From Chryseobacterium potabilaquae (GTDB lineage: Bacteria; Bacteroidota; Bacteroidia; Flavobacteriales; Weeksellaceae), in assembly GCF_902728265.1 (NCBI RefSeq), contig NZ_CACVBR010000002.1:62001-126000 (forward strand): 64,000 bases of DNA. Direction: 5' to 3'. The position numbers and the translations under genes are program-made. Shown here one piece after another: positions 45,518 to 54,105 of the stretch; position 1 is the stretch's first letter, and every line of letters begins with the position of its first letter. A model generated the notes under the pieces. That model had not been told where the DNA came from. It saw only the letters and a program-made list of their open reading frames with translations, and ran no database searches.

Positions 45518-46291
45518 ATGAAAATTGCATTATTCAGCGACATTCACGCCAATCTACCTGCATTAGAAGCATTCTTTGAAGATGTAGAAAAAAGAAACCC
45601 CGACAGTATTTATTGCTTAGGCGATTTGGTAGGATATAACATTTGGGCAAACGAAGTAGTAAACGAAATCCGTAAAAGGAAAATACCAACCATTGCAGGA
45701 AATTATGATTTTGGCATCGGACGTATGAGCAATGATTGCGGATGTGCGTACAAAACAGATAGTGAAAAAGGCAACGGCAGCGTATCTATTTCCTTTACCA
45801 ACTCTATTATGAAAGATGAGGAAAGAGCCTATTTGCGTACACTTCCGGCACATATCAAAGTAGAATTTCAGTTGAACGAGGACAAACTCAATTTATTATT
45901 AGTACACGGTAGCCCAAGAAAGATAAATGAATACTTATTTGAGGACAGGGAAGAAAAAAGTATGCTTAGGATAATGGAACAAGCTGATGCAGACATAATG
46001 TGTTTTGGGCATACGCACAAGCCATACCACCGTATTTTAAATTCGGACATTGACGGACAAAATCATTTCAGACATGCCATAAATATAGGTTCGGTAGGAA
46101 AGCCGAAAGATAGCGATGTAAGAGGTGGTTATGTAATGCTTATAATCAATGAAGATAGTTCTGTATTGGATAAAGACAGTATCAGTGTAGAATTTATACG
46201 CTTTGATTATGATATTGAAAAAGCCGCAAAAGCAGTTGAAGAAAGCCCATTACCCAACGAATACGCAGAAAATTTAAGGAGAGGTTATTAA
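45518..46291 (+). CDS. Calcineurin-like metallophosphoesterase
   Basis: The 257-residue enzyme has the family motifs in order: FSDIHANLPAL at 5-15, CLGDLVGY near 34-41, GNYDFG near 63, VHGSPR near 129-134, and GHTHKPY near 166-172. These bind two metal ions. Similar proteins hydrolyse phosphodiesters or phosphomonoesters. Its place inside an arsenic operon is recurrent in Bacteroidota. Arsenylated sugar or nucleotide substrates are conceivable but speculative. The spacing of 17 nt to the GcvH-like gene indicates one transcript. Confidence 0.85.
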   Translation: MKIALFSDIHANLPALEAFFEDVEKRNPDSIYCLGDLVGYNIWANEVVNEIRKRKIPTIAGNYDFGIGRMSNDCGCAYKTDSEKGNGSVSISFTNSIMKDEERAYLRTLPAHIKVEFQLNEDKLNLLLVHGSPRKINEYLFEDREEKSMLRIMEQADADIMCFGHTHKPYHRILNSDIDGQNHFRHAINIGSVGKPKDSDVRGGYVMLIINEDSSVLDKDSISVEFIRFDYDIEKAAKAVEESPLPNEYAENLRRGY

Positions 46292-46308
46292 TCTAAAAAA
46301 TCAGAAAA

Positions 46309-46686
46309 ATGGAATTTCCAAACGATTTAAAATATTCAAAAGAACATACGTGGATAAGCGTACAGGGCAATACAGGTACAATAGGTATAACAGAATTTGC
46401 ACAAAGTGAATTGGGCGAAATCGTATATGCAGACTTACCGAATGTTGGATATAGTTTTCAGCAGGACGAAGTATTTGGCTCTGTTGAAGCGGTTAAAACG
46501 GTCAGCGATTTATTTATACCTGTATCGGGTAAAATCATTGAAACAAACGAACTACTATTGAAAGCACCTACACTTATCAATGACAACCCTTATAAAGATG
46601 GTTGGCTGATAAAAATTGAAATCAAAGACATTACAGAATTAGAAAATTTATTGACATCAAACCAATATAAAGAACTTACAAATTAG
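46309..46686 (+). CDS. Glycine cleavage H-protein homologue in the arsenic operon
   Basis: The 125-residue protein is full length for GcvH and keeps the lipoylation context [12 protein letters not shown], with Lys63 as the attachment site. It also has the N-terminal [14 protein letters not shown] and [18 protein letters not shown] signatures. GcvH carries the lipoyl arm in glycine cleavage and lipoate relay. Here it is 17 nt after a phosphoesterase and 7 nt before ACR3, with no gcvT/gcvP. Dihydrolipoyl groups bind As(III) tightly, so a protective or carrier role in arsenic handling is an attractive inference. Confidence 0.85.
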   Translation: MEFPNDLKYSKEHTWISVQGNTGTIGITEFAQSELGEIVYADLPNVGYSFQQDEVFGSVEAVKTVSDLFIPVSGKIIETNELLLKAPTLINDNPYKDGWLIKIEIKDITELENLLTSNQYKELTN

Positions 46687-46693
46687 CCAAGCT

Positions 46694-47725
46694 ATGCAAC
46701 CAAAACTAAAATTCTTAGACAGATACTTAACCTTATGGATATTCCTTGCAATGGCAACAGGTATAGGGTTGGGGCATTTCTTTCCGGGTATCTCAAAAAT
46801 TACGGACAGCCTATCCGTAGGCACTACAAACATTCCATTGGCAATAGGTCTGATACTGATGATGTACCCGCCATTGGCAAAAGTGGATTATTCATTATTG
46901 CCCCAAGCATTTAAGGATAAAAAAGTAATCGGTATATCCTTATTGCTCAATTGGGTTATCGGTACAATATTGATGTTCGGGTTAGCCGTTTTGTTTTTAC
47001 GCAATGAACCCGATTATATGACAGGTTTGATATTGATAGGTTTGGCAAGATGTATTGCAATGGTAATCGTATGGTGTGACTTAGCTAAAGCAAACAGAGA
47101 ATATACAGCTATGTTAGTGGCGTTAAACAGTGTTTTTCAGATAATAAGTTACAGCTTCTTAGTTTGGCTGTTCATCAATGTATTACCAAGCAAATTAGGA
47201 TTGGCAAATTTCAATGTAAGCGTATCAATGAAAGATGTTACAGAAAGCGTATTGATATACTTAGGCATTCCTTTCTTAGCAGGTTTTATAAGCCGTTACG
47301 CAATGGTAAAATCAAAAGGTATAGAATGGTATAACAGGAAATTTGTACCCCGAATATCGCCCATTACATTATATGCTTTACTTTTTACTATAGTATTAAT
47401 GTTCAGTCTGAAAGGAGATAAAATATTAGAACTGCCAATGGATGTGGTAAAAGTAGCTATACCGTTAATCATCTATTTTGTACTGATGTTTTTCGTCAGC
47501 TTCTTTATCAACAAATCCCTTAAAGTTCCTTACGACAAAAACGCCTCAATCGCATTTACAGCCACAGGAAACAACTTTGAATTGGCAATAGCGGTAGCAA
47601 TAGCCGTTTTCGGTATTCATTCCCCACAAGCGTTTGTAGGCGTTATAGGACCGTTGGTAGAAGTTCCGGTACTAATTCTATTAGTACGTGCAAGTTTATG
47701 GTTAAAGAAGAAGTATTACAGTTAG
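46694..47725 (+). CDS. acr3: ACR3-family arsenite efflux permease
   Basis: The 343-residue inner-membrane protein has about ten hydrophobic segments and the ACR3 core [20 protein letters not shown] (about residues 114-133) with the conserved Cys, plus [13 protein letters not shown] near 296. It exports As(III). Length is normal. It starts 7 nt after the GcvH-like gene. No arsC reductase is visible in the window, so As(V) reduction would rely on another gene. Confidence 0.92.
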   Translation: MQPKLKFLDRYLTLWIFLAMATGIGLGHFFPGISKITDSLSVGTTNIPLAIGLILMMYPPLAKVDYSLLPQAFKDKKVIGISLLLNWVIGTILMFGLAVLFLRNEPDYMTGLILIGLARCIAMVIVWCDLAKANREYTAMLVALNSVFQIISYSFLVWLFINVLPSKLGLANFNVSVSMKDVTESVLIYLGIPFLAGFISRYAMVKSKGIEWYNRKFVPRISPITLYALLFTIVLMFSLKGDKILELPMDVVKVAIPLIIYFVLMFFVSFFINKSLKVPYDKNASIAFTATGNNFELAIAVAIAVFGIHSPQAFVGVIGPLVEVPVLILLVRASLWLKKKYYS

Positions 47726-47812
47726 AAACAAGCAAAAGTTATGAAATGGCAATATGATTTCAACAGATGTACAAAAAATATAAGGTTCAATAATTAAAAT
47801 AATATCGCGAAA

Positions 47813-48229
47813 ATGATAAAACTAATAAAGACCATACCTGCATTTCCTGTTCGGGATATTGAAAAAGCAGTTGCCTTTTATAAAGCCCGATTGGGCTTTG
47901 ATTGCAGACATATGGAAGAAACCTTTGCAATATTAATTAGGAATGGTATAGACTTACATTTATGGGCTTCCTGTAATTATAGCTGGAAATGGAAAAGTAT
48001 TTTTTTATTTCTCAAACCGATTAGTAGCGGAGCGGAAAGTTTTTTGGCAGGTACACACAGTTGCCGGATTGAAATAAAAGGCATTGACGAACTGTATAAA
48101 GAACTAAAAGAAAAGGAAGTATTACACAATGAAAAAACCGAAATAGAAACCACTTACTACGACACAAGAGAATTTGCAACTTTGGACTTATACGGAAATT
48201 TACTAACCTTTTACGAAAATATACAGTAG
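47813..48229 (+). CDS. VOC-family (glyoxalase/bleomycin-resistance-like) protein
   Basis: The 138-residue protein has the VOC start IPAFPVRDIEKAVAFYKARLGF and a second half ending LDLYGNLLTFYE, the paired beta-alpha-beta pattern of dioxygenase/glyoxalase folds. Length and sequence resemble bleomycin-binding proteins, but ArsI-type C-As lyases use the same fold, and the gene follows acr3. ArsI-type enzymes need a vicinal Cys pair; only isolated Cys are visible here, so that role is unlikely. An ArsR-like word AATATCGCGA precedes it. Confidence 0.78.
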   Translation: MIKLIKTIPAFPVRDIEKAVAFYKARLGFDCRHMEETFAILIRNGIDLHLWASCNYSWKWKSIFLFLKPISSGAESFLAGTHSCRIEIKGIDELYKELKEKEVLHNEKTEIETTYYDTREFATLDLYGNLLTFYENIQ

Positions 48230-48277
48230 GAACAAACAGTTCAACCAAGCCGGTTTTAACTTTTTGTATTTTAGCAA

Positions 48278-48307
48278 TTGCTTAAATAAGCAAATTAACT
48301 ATATTTG
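48278..48307 (+). promoter_or_regulatory. mer promoter with overlapping inverted-repeat operator
   Basis: TTG (48278-48280), a 19-bp spacer and TATATTTG (48300-48307) match the Bacteroidota consensus exactly. TTGCTT-AAAT-AAGCAA (48278-48293) is a perfect inverted repeat over the upstream element. The regulator ATG at 48312 is only 4 nt beyond the box, so the mRNA is likely leaderless. Confidence 0.68.
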
Positions 48308-48311
48308 CAAC

Positions 48312-48677
48312 ATGGATAGTACTTCTTGTATAAGACAACAGGCGGACATTAAACAAATCAATCGCTGTAAAGAACGAGTTTCAGAACTTCACGGTTCGTT
48401 TGACTATTTGTCGAATGGACTTGAATTGGCGGGAAACAATGTAAGACTGAAAATCCTGTTTCTGATTTATGAAGAAAAACGACTATGTGTTTGTGATTTA
48501 AGCGATATTCTCGGTATGACAATTTCTGCAATTTCTCAACATTTACGAAAGCTCAAAGACCGTAGACTAATTGAAACGGAAAGAAAAGCACAAACTATTT
48601 TTTATTCATTGACAAAAGAGTATGAAAAAATGTTGACCCCATTTTTTGAAATACTTGATGATAATAAAATTTTATAA
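48312..48677 (+). CDS. ArsR-family regulator of the mercury operon
   Basis: Start ATG 48312 (MDSTSCIRQQ) gives 121 residues; the upstream extension would overlap the promoter. It has the ArsR HTH ISAISQHLRKLKDRRLIETE and the classic metal-box LCVCDLSDILG. Bacteroidota mer operons use ArsR-type instead of MerR-type regulators, which fits the MerT/MerP fusion gene 5 nt downstream. The promoter fully overlaps an inverted repeat, consistent with autorepression. Confidence 0.87.
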   Translation: MDSTSCIRQQADIKQINRCKERVSELHGSFDYLSNGLELAGNNVRLKILFLIYEEKRLCVCDLSDILGMTISAISQHLRKLKDRRLIETERKAQTIFYSLTKEYEKMLTPFFEILDDNKIL

Positions 48678-48682
48678 ACTAT

Positions 48683-49285
48683 ATGAAAACGGACAACAAA
48701 CTAATCGGCACTGGACTTTTTACAGCAATTGCTGCGTCATTATGTTGCATTACGCCTGTTTTAGCTCTAATAGCAGGGACAAGCGGGATTGCTTCAACCT
48801 TTTCTTGGCTCGAACCTTTCCGACCATATTTTATTGGCTTGACAATTTTAGTGCTTGGTTTTGCTTGGTTTCAAAAGTTGAAACCCAAAAAGCAAATTGA
48901 CTGTGAATGTGAAATAAATGAAAAACCGAATTTTATGCAAACAAAATCATTTTTAGGAATTATTACTGTTATGGCGGCTTTACTTTTGTCATTTCCCCTT
49001 TATGCCCACATCTTTTTTCCAAAGACCGAAAGTAAAGCAATTATTACCCAAACTTCCAAAATCCAGAAAGTTGAGTTTACAATCAAAGGGATGACTTGTT
49101 CAGGTTGTGAACATCATATTAAAACAGAGATTAGCAAACTAAAAGGAATTATCGAAGTTGTCGTTTCCTATGAGAAAGGCAACGCTATTGTTAAGTTTGA
49201 CAACAAGCAAACAAGTATTGCCGAAATCGAAAAAGCTATCAATTCGACAGGTTATAAATCACTAAAAAGTAAAGTTATATCATAA
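48683..49285 (+). CDS. merTP: MerT-MerP fusion, mercuric ion transporter
   Basis: The 200-residue protein has three membrane segments (about 10-35, 47-65, 92-112). The first carries the vicinal pair SLCCITPVLA that passes Hg(II) in MerT. The C-terminal ~70 residues form a MerP-like HMA domain with KGMTCSGCEHH near 134-144. Such fusions import Hg(II) to the cytoplasm, where MerA normally reduces it. No merA is encoded here. The stop overlaps the next ATG by 1 nt. Confidence 0.88.
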   Translation: MKTDNKLIGTGLFTAIAASLCCITPVLALIAGTSGIASTFSWLEPFRPYFIGLTILVLGFAWFQKLKPKKQIDCECEINEKPNFMQTKSFLGIITVMAALLLSFPLYAHIFFPKTESKAIITQTSKIQKVEFTIKGMTCSGCEHHIKTEISKLKGIIEVVVSYEKGNAIVKFDNKQTSIAEIEKAINSTGYKSLKSKVIS

Positions 49286-49494
49286 TGGAAATTAAATTAA
49301 AATCAATAATAACTTGCCCAAACTGTGGACACAAAAAAGAGGAAACAATGCCAACAGATGCTTGCCAGTATTTTTATGAATGTGAAAATTGCAAAACAAG
49401 ATTAAAACCATTACAGGGGGATTGTTGTGTGTATTGCAGTTATGGTACTGTAAAATGCCCGCCAATACAAGCAGGAAATAGCTGTTGTAAATAA
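49285..49494 (+). CDS. GDCCVxC-domain small metal-binding protein
   Basis: The 69-residue protein carries CPNCGHKK near residue 11, CENCKTRL near 36, and GDCCVYCSYG near 48-57, the signature of the GDCCVxC family that accompanies mer genes (in some members a Sec replaces Cys). It ends GNSCCK. It is coupled to merTP by a 1-nt overlap. Likely cytosolic Hg(II) binding; the activity is not established. Confidence 0.85.
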   Translation: MEIKLKSIITCPNCGHKKEETMPTDACQYFYECENCKTRLKPLQGDCCVYCSYGTVKCPPIQAGNSCCK

Positions 49495-49559
49495 GAGAAG
49501 CTTAATAATTTACTTTAGAAAGCTACTTGTCTAAATTTGTGAGTATAACCTATTTAGCG

Positions 49560-49588
49560 AAAAACCTCCGAATTATCAGAGGTTTTTT
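49560..49588. terminator. Bidirectional terminator between mer and ORF6N genes
   Basis: AAAAACCTC-N10-GAGGTTTTTT forms an 8-bp stem with A/T runs on both sides, placed between the plus-strand mer operon and the convergent ORF6N gene stop at 49587. Confidence 0.75.
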
Positions 49589-50468
49589 ATTCATTATTTA
49601 AGATTTGGAGCATCCTGCCGACTTCAATATCCATTCTTGAAAACGCAAACCATTTTTTGCCCAGGTCTTTGAGTGATGCTCCTATATGGTAGAGTTCTGC
49701 ATTATCAATAATCAAAAATCGGTCGTGGGCATCGGAGAAAACCTCAATAGTTACTGGAGGATATTGGCTATTGTAGCGTTGTAAGTCTAACCGTAACTGA
49801 TTGCTGATGCTTTTGGTAAGGATTGTAGCGGTTACATTGTTTTTACGCTTACCCAGTAAAATAAGCACCGTATCATCCACGTAATTATCAAGCAGGATAA
49901 TTGAGCTTACGGCACTTCGGATAATATCGGAAACAAAGGTGTAGGCATCAAATACCTGCCCGTTGTAGAAAATGCCTTTTTCGCTGTGCAGCTTGTCGCT
50001 TTCCAAAGCCTTAAAAATCTCTTCAAATTTTTGGTCGGCTTCCAGTTGCTTTAATTCGATATTATCCAAACGATGAAACAAAGAAGCGTTGCTGATAAGC
50101 ATACGCCTCATTTCTACAAAGGCTTCCATTATTTCCACACTCATTTTAACGGCTATATCAGACCGGAGTATGGCAGATGCCATTGCAACGCCCTGTTCGG
50201 TAAAAACATAGGGCAAATAACGCCTGCCACCGTAATTTAAACTTGAGGTTCCAATTTGGAACCTCAAGTTTTCAACTTCCTCTTCGGTCAGTTGAAAGCA
50301 GAATGATACAGGAAAACGCTCAATATTCCGTTTAACGGCTTTGTTCAGGTTCTTTGTTTCTACCTGATATAAGGCAGCGAGGTCGCTATCCAACATTACC
50401 TGTTTGCCCCGGATAGTATAAATCAGGTTCCTGATTTCTTTGGGTACGATTGACGGTTTATTTTCCAT
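49587..50468 (-). CDS. ORF6N-domain protein with PLD-like C-terminal region
   Basis: Start ATG 50468 (MENKPSIVPKEI) gives 293 residues and overlaps the topoisomerase gene by 11 nt; a start at 50501 would extend it by 11 residues. The ORF6N domain covers residues ~10-95 (GKQVMLDSDLAALYQVETK and FTEQGVAMASAIL), a DNA-binding domain of phage and mobile elements. After a helical linker, residues ~180-285 carry HDRFLIID followed by GASLKDLG, close to the HxKx4D motif of phospholipase-D-like nucleases but with Arg for Lys. Function unknown; probably regulatory. Confidence 0.8.
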   Translation of the reverse strand: MENKPSIVPKEIRNLIYTIRGKQVMLDSDLAALYQVETKNLNKAVKRNIERFPVSFCFQLTEEEVENLRFQIGTSSLNYGGRRYLPYVFTEQGVAMASAILRSDIAVKMSVEIMEAFVEMRRMLISNASLFHRLDNIELKQLEADQKFEEIFKALESDKLHSEKGIFYNGQVFDAYTFVSDIIRSAVSSIILLDNYVDDTVLILLGKRKNNVTATILTKSISNQLRLDLQRYNSQYPPVTIEVFSDAHDRFLIIDNAELYHIGASLKDLGKKWFAFSRMDIEVGRMLQILNNE

Positions 50469-52551
50469 TGCGTTTACTGCTTTTGTTTTTCTCAAACTCA
50501 AAGGAACTTTCAGCGTTTTCTTTCAGAATGATGTAAGCATCGAATTTCTTTCCCGCTTTGCTTGTCATTCCTTTAATAAGAGAGGTTTTGCCTTTATTGA
50601 CAAGGCTTGTTACATTTTCGATACTGATTTGTACACCGCAGACGGTGCGGAACTGTACCCAGTTACAAGCCTCATCAGGGCATTTCACAATCTTGTCACG
50701 GATAATAAGCTGCTGACTTTTGCATTTCGGGCAGGTCAGATTGGGTTGGTTAGTGCTTGCAATAGAGGTTTGCAGCAATTCATCAGTAATAGATTTGGCA
50801 TAGGTTTCCATTTCCTTTTGGAACGTTCCGGCATCCGCTTCGTTATTTTCGATTTTCTGCAATGCCAGTTCCCATTCGGCGGTCATTGCCACATCCGCAA
50901 TTTTCCGGTCTTTAACAAGCCCATACACCTGTAATCCTTTTTCTGTAGGGATTAAAGAACGTTTATCCCGTTGGATATAATTACGGGTAAACAGGGTTTC
51001 GATAATGGCGGCTCTTGTTGCAGGGGTACCGATACCGATATTTTTGAGGGCTTTGCGCTCTTCTTCGTTCTCAATTTCTTTCCCTGCGGTTTCCATAGCC
51101 GACAAAAGCCCGGCTTCGGTGTAAAGCACTGGCGGTTTGGTCTGCTTTTCCAAAACGGCGGCTTCTTTTATGGCAAATTCGTCACCTTTATGCAGTTCAG
51201 GTAATTCCTGCACTGGCTCTTCGCCATCATCGGTAAAACTTCCTTTTATGGAACGCCAACCCGTTTCCTGTATTTTACAGCCTTTTGCCGTAAAGTCGTA
51301 ATGCAATACCTGTAATAATACATCGGTTATTTCTTTAACACAGGCTTGCGATATGGCTTCGAGCAACCGAAGCGCAATCATATTGTAAATCTTGTTTTCG
51401 TCTGTGTTGAGTACGGACGGTACTTTATCCGTAATCAACAAACCGTGATGGTCCGCCACACGGAGGTCATTCACGATACGTTTGTTGAACCGTCCCCATT
51501 TGATTTTGGTAAGGGCTTGCTTGCAATCCTCACGGTTCTGCAATGCCCGCACAAGGTTGGGAATTTCTGCCCACATATCTTCAGGAATGTATTTGCTTCC
51601 TGTACGTGGGTACGTGATAAACTTCTTTTCGTACAGGCTTTGTGCGATGTTTAACGTTGCTTCAGCAGATAATTTCAGCCTTTTGTTGGCTTCCTTTTGT
51701 AAGCCTGTCAGGTCGAAAAGCAAGGGCGGTTGTTCTGTAACGCTTTTGGTTTCTACCGAGGTAACGGTTGCCGTTGCGCCACGCTGAATAGCTTTAAGGG
51801 TATCATCGGCAAGCTGCTTTTCGTCCCATTTGGTTGCGGAAATACTTTTGAAATCAACCTGTGCTTTATTGTGCGATAATTGTATCTGCCAGTATTTCTT
51901 AACCGTGAAATTCTTATTGTCGAGGTAGCGTTTGCATATCAAAGCCAGTGTGGGCGTTTGTACTCTTCCGAGCGAATAAATGCCGTTTCCTGCGGCAATG
52001 CTCAATGCCTGTGTAGCATTGATGCCTACAAGCCAGTCGGCACGGCTTCTGCCTTGCGCTGCTTGATACAGCCCGTCAAATTCTTTTCCGTCTTTCAGGT
52101 TGTCGAAGCCTTGCTTTATTGCCTTTTCGGTAAGCGAACTTATCCAAAGGCGTTCAAAAGGTTTGTTGCATTTCAGGTATTCATAAATGTACCTGAAAAT
52201 GAGTTCGCCCTCACGACCTGCATCGGTAGCAACGATGATGCTGTTGCTTTGCTTAAAAAGCTGCTCAATGACTTTCAGTTGCTTTAATGCGCCAGTATCG
52301 GCGGTGTACCCTTTGTCTTTTTTGACCTTGCGGACGGTCAATAAAAACGGATTAGGCAATATCGGCAGGGATGCCTTGTCAAATTTAGAAATGCCGTAAT
52401 CTTCGGGCATTCCCAGTCCAATTAAATGGCCGAATGCCCACGTAACAAAATAGCCGTTACCTGTCAGGTAGCCGTCCTTTTTATCGGATGCTCCCAACAA
52501 GCCAGCTATCTCCCTTGCTACGCTTGGTTTTTCTGCAATGATTGTTTTCAT
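50458..52551 (-). CDS. topB: Type IA DNA topoisomerase (TopB/Exc homologue)
   Basis: The 697-residue enzyme starts with the TOPRIM segment TIIAEKPSVAREIAGLLGA. It has DAGREGELIFRYI near 105-117 and the catalytic tyrosine in FITYPRTGSKYI near 312-323. The C-terminus holds a zinc-like CPKC/CPDEAC region. It corresponds to CTnDOT Exc, a topoisomerase III needed for excision in vivo and an activator of transfer genes. It follows the DUF3945 gene by 6 nt, matching the xis2c-xis2d-orf3-exc order. Confidence 0.93.
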   Translation of the reverse strand: MKTIIAEKPSVAREIAGLLGASDKKDGYLTGNGYFVTWAFGHLIGLGMPEDYGISKFDKASLPILPNPFLLTVRKVKKDKGYTADTGALKQLKVIEQLFKQSNSIIVATDAGREGELIFRYIYEYLKCNKPFERLWISSLTEKAIKQGFDNLKDGKEFDGLYQAAQGRSRADWLVGINATQALSIAAGNGIYSLGRVQTPTLALICKRYLDNKNFTVKKYWQIQLSHNKAQVDFKSISATKWDEKQLADDTLKAIQRGATATVTSVETKSVTEQPPLLFDLTGLQKEANKRLKLSAEATLNIAQSLYEKKFITYPRTGSKYIPEDMWAEIPNLVRALQNREDCKQALTKIKWGRFNKRIVNDLRVADHHGLLITDKVPSVLNTDENKIYNMIALRLLEAISQACVKEITDVLLQVLHYDFTAKGCKIQETGWRSIKGSFTDDGEEPVQELPELHKGDEFAIKEAAVLEKQTKPPVLYTEAGLLSAMETAGKEIENEEERKALKNIGIGTPATRAAIIETLFTRNYIQRDKRSLIPTEKGLQVYGLVKDRKIADVAMTAEWELALQKIENNEADAGTFQKEMETYAKSITDELLQTSIASTNQPNLTCPKCKSQQLIIRDKIVKCPDEACNWVQFRTVCGVQISIENVTSLVNKGKTSLIKGMTSKAGKKFDAYIILKENAESSFEFEKNKSSKRNGK

Positions 52552-52557
52552 ACTGTA

Positions 52558-54018
52558 TTACATTTTTCTGCCTTTGGATTTTGCAGACTTGTTGTTCTGT
52601 TGTTCCTGCTGCTTTTCATTTTTTGGTGTTTGCTGCCCGGAATTCAAAGGCTCTTGGACATTCTTGGTCGCTTCGTTGGTTTTGCCCTCCGAATTGACGG
52701 CAGTCTGCGTTTTATGGGTTTCGGCAGGTTCTACCCGTGCTTTATACTGACCGGGAAACTCAAAATTGGTCTTCCCTGTATCTTTGTCGAAAGTGATGTA
52801 ACCCTTATACGGTTGGTCTTTTTTATCTTTCAGTTCAACATATATGGTTTGTCCGGCTTTGAACTTGTTGTACTGTTCATCGTCCAGTTCTTTGCCCCTG
52901 AAAGTTCTTGGGGCTTCCTGGGGTTGGCTTTGCTGATTGCTTTGTTGGGTAATCTGTTGGTTCGTTTGCGCTTGCTGATTGTTGTTGCTTCTATCAAACA
53001 GGAACTCAACGTATCGCTTATCCGCATTGAATTGTACCGTTGCCGAAAACTCCGTTCCTTTGGTAGAAATCATACCCTCTAAATAGAGCGGTTTGCCCTC
53101 CATCAACGTTTGCTTTTGTTCCTCATTCAGCTTTACGCCCTTAATTTCATCGGGAATTTTGATAAACTCCGTGCGTAGAGCAATCACGTCATTGGTAAGC
53201 CTGTCGATGCTGATAATGGACGGCATCAGTTCACCTGTTTTGGAATTTACCAGATTAACCACACGCCCCATATTACCTGTTTCAAGCAGATTTTTCTTGT
53301 CTTCGTCAGTAAACTTGTGACCGAAAAACTCAAAGTGCAGGTAAGGTTCTTTTTTGATACCGTGTATTGCCACGATAACATTGCCGTCTTCGCCTTGCTG
53401 TAAAGACAGGCGGGCATCTGTGCGGAGGATAGAGCCACCGAGGTTAATGCCTATCGGTAAAAGTTCATTGGTTTTGTAACCTCGTAACAAAGGGTCGAGC
53501 AGGTTTCTTTTTTCAAGATACTCTTTGCTTAATCCGAGGTTTTTCATTGTGTCCCAATCAATCTGCTCCGGCTTGTAGCGGTATTCGCTTGTTTCCGTTG
53601 TTGTTTGTGCTGTTGCCATATTATTTTGATTTTCTTGTTTTTTATCCGGTTGGGGTTCTGCTTTTACTTCGTGTTCTTTCAGCACTTTTTCGCCCTGTGG
53701 GGTGGGCTTATCTACGTGCTTTTGGAGTTCCCGCGCTTTTTCAGCAGCAACCGGGGCAGGCACTTTGAAGAAAGTAAAGTTTGTGGGGTTCTTTAACTGG
53801 CTGAAAAAATTGGAAAAGAAGTTGGAAAAGAAATCGCCACCTTTGTCCACACGCATAAACTGGTTTTGGTTCTTCTTGGTGGGGTCAACGGTTTCCATTT
53901 TCCCGTTTTCGTCTATACTCTTTACTGCCTGGATTTTCATTTTTTCTTTATCCAGTACGAGTAAGATGTCCGAAAGCTGTTCGGGCATTTCCTGTTTATT
54001 TACTGTTTCTTCGCTCAT
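52558..54018 (-). CDS. DUF3945-containing protein (CTnDOT orf3-like)
   Basis: The 486-residue protein has a DUF4099/DUF3945 arrangement. Residues ~150-330 hold DWDTMKNLGLSKEYLEKRN and related repeats; a second DUF3945-like unit is near 375-430. Low-complexity Gln/Asn-rich stretches separate and end the domains. It is encoded between the two HTH genes and the topoisomerase, the position of orf3 in the CTnDOT excision operon. The biochemical role is unknown. A motif copy lies 75 nt upstream, overlapping the end of the preceding HTH gene. Confidence 0.8.
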   Translation of the reverse strand: MSEETVNKQEMPEQLSDILLVLDKEKMKIQAVKSIDENGKMETVDPTKKNQNQFMRVDKGGDFFSNFFSNFFSQLKNPTNFTFFKVPAPVAAEKARELQKHVDKPTPQGEKVLKEHEVKAEPQPDKKQENQNNMATAQTTTETSEYRYKPEQIDWDTMKNLGLSKEYLEKRNLLDPLLRGYKTNELLPIGINLGGSILRTDARLSLQQGEDGNVIVAIHGIKKEPYLHFEFFGHKFTDEDKKNLLETGNMGRVVNLVNSKTGELMPSIISIDRLTNDVIALRTEFIKIPDEIKGVKLNEEQKQTLMEGKPLYLEGMISTKGTEFSATVQFNADKRYVEFLFDRSNNNQQAQTNQQITQQSNQQSQPQEAPRTFRGKELDDEQYNKFKAGQTIYVELKDKKDQPYKGYITFDKDTGKTNFEFPGQYKARVEPAETHKTQTAVNSEGKTNEATKNVQEPLNSGQQTPKNEKQQEQQNNKSAKSKGRKM

Positions 54019-54092
54019 AGTCTGAAAATTTTAAAATTTCACGGTCGAATGTAAAGGAAGCCTTCACTGATTTGCTTTAAGTGGCACTCAAA

Positions 54093-54105
54093 GGCAGCAT
54101 TTGTC
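54093..54105 (-). promoter_or_regulatory. ICE-wide motif upstream of the DUF3945 gene
   Basis: In gene orientation 54105-54093 reads GACAAATGCTGCC, followed by the spacer TTTGAGT and a GCCAC half-site (54085-54081). The partner at 20 bp (54073-54085) is degenerate. It lies 75 nt before the DUF3945 ATG and overlaps the stop region of the upstream HTH gene. It would give topB-ORF6N a separate promoter. Confidence 0.55.

Noticed and set aside
47813..48229. VOC protein as an ArsI-type C-As lyase
   Set aside because: The required vicinal cysteine pair is not visible, and the sequence resembles bleomycin-resistance-like proteins more.
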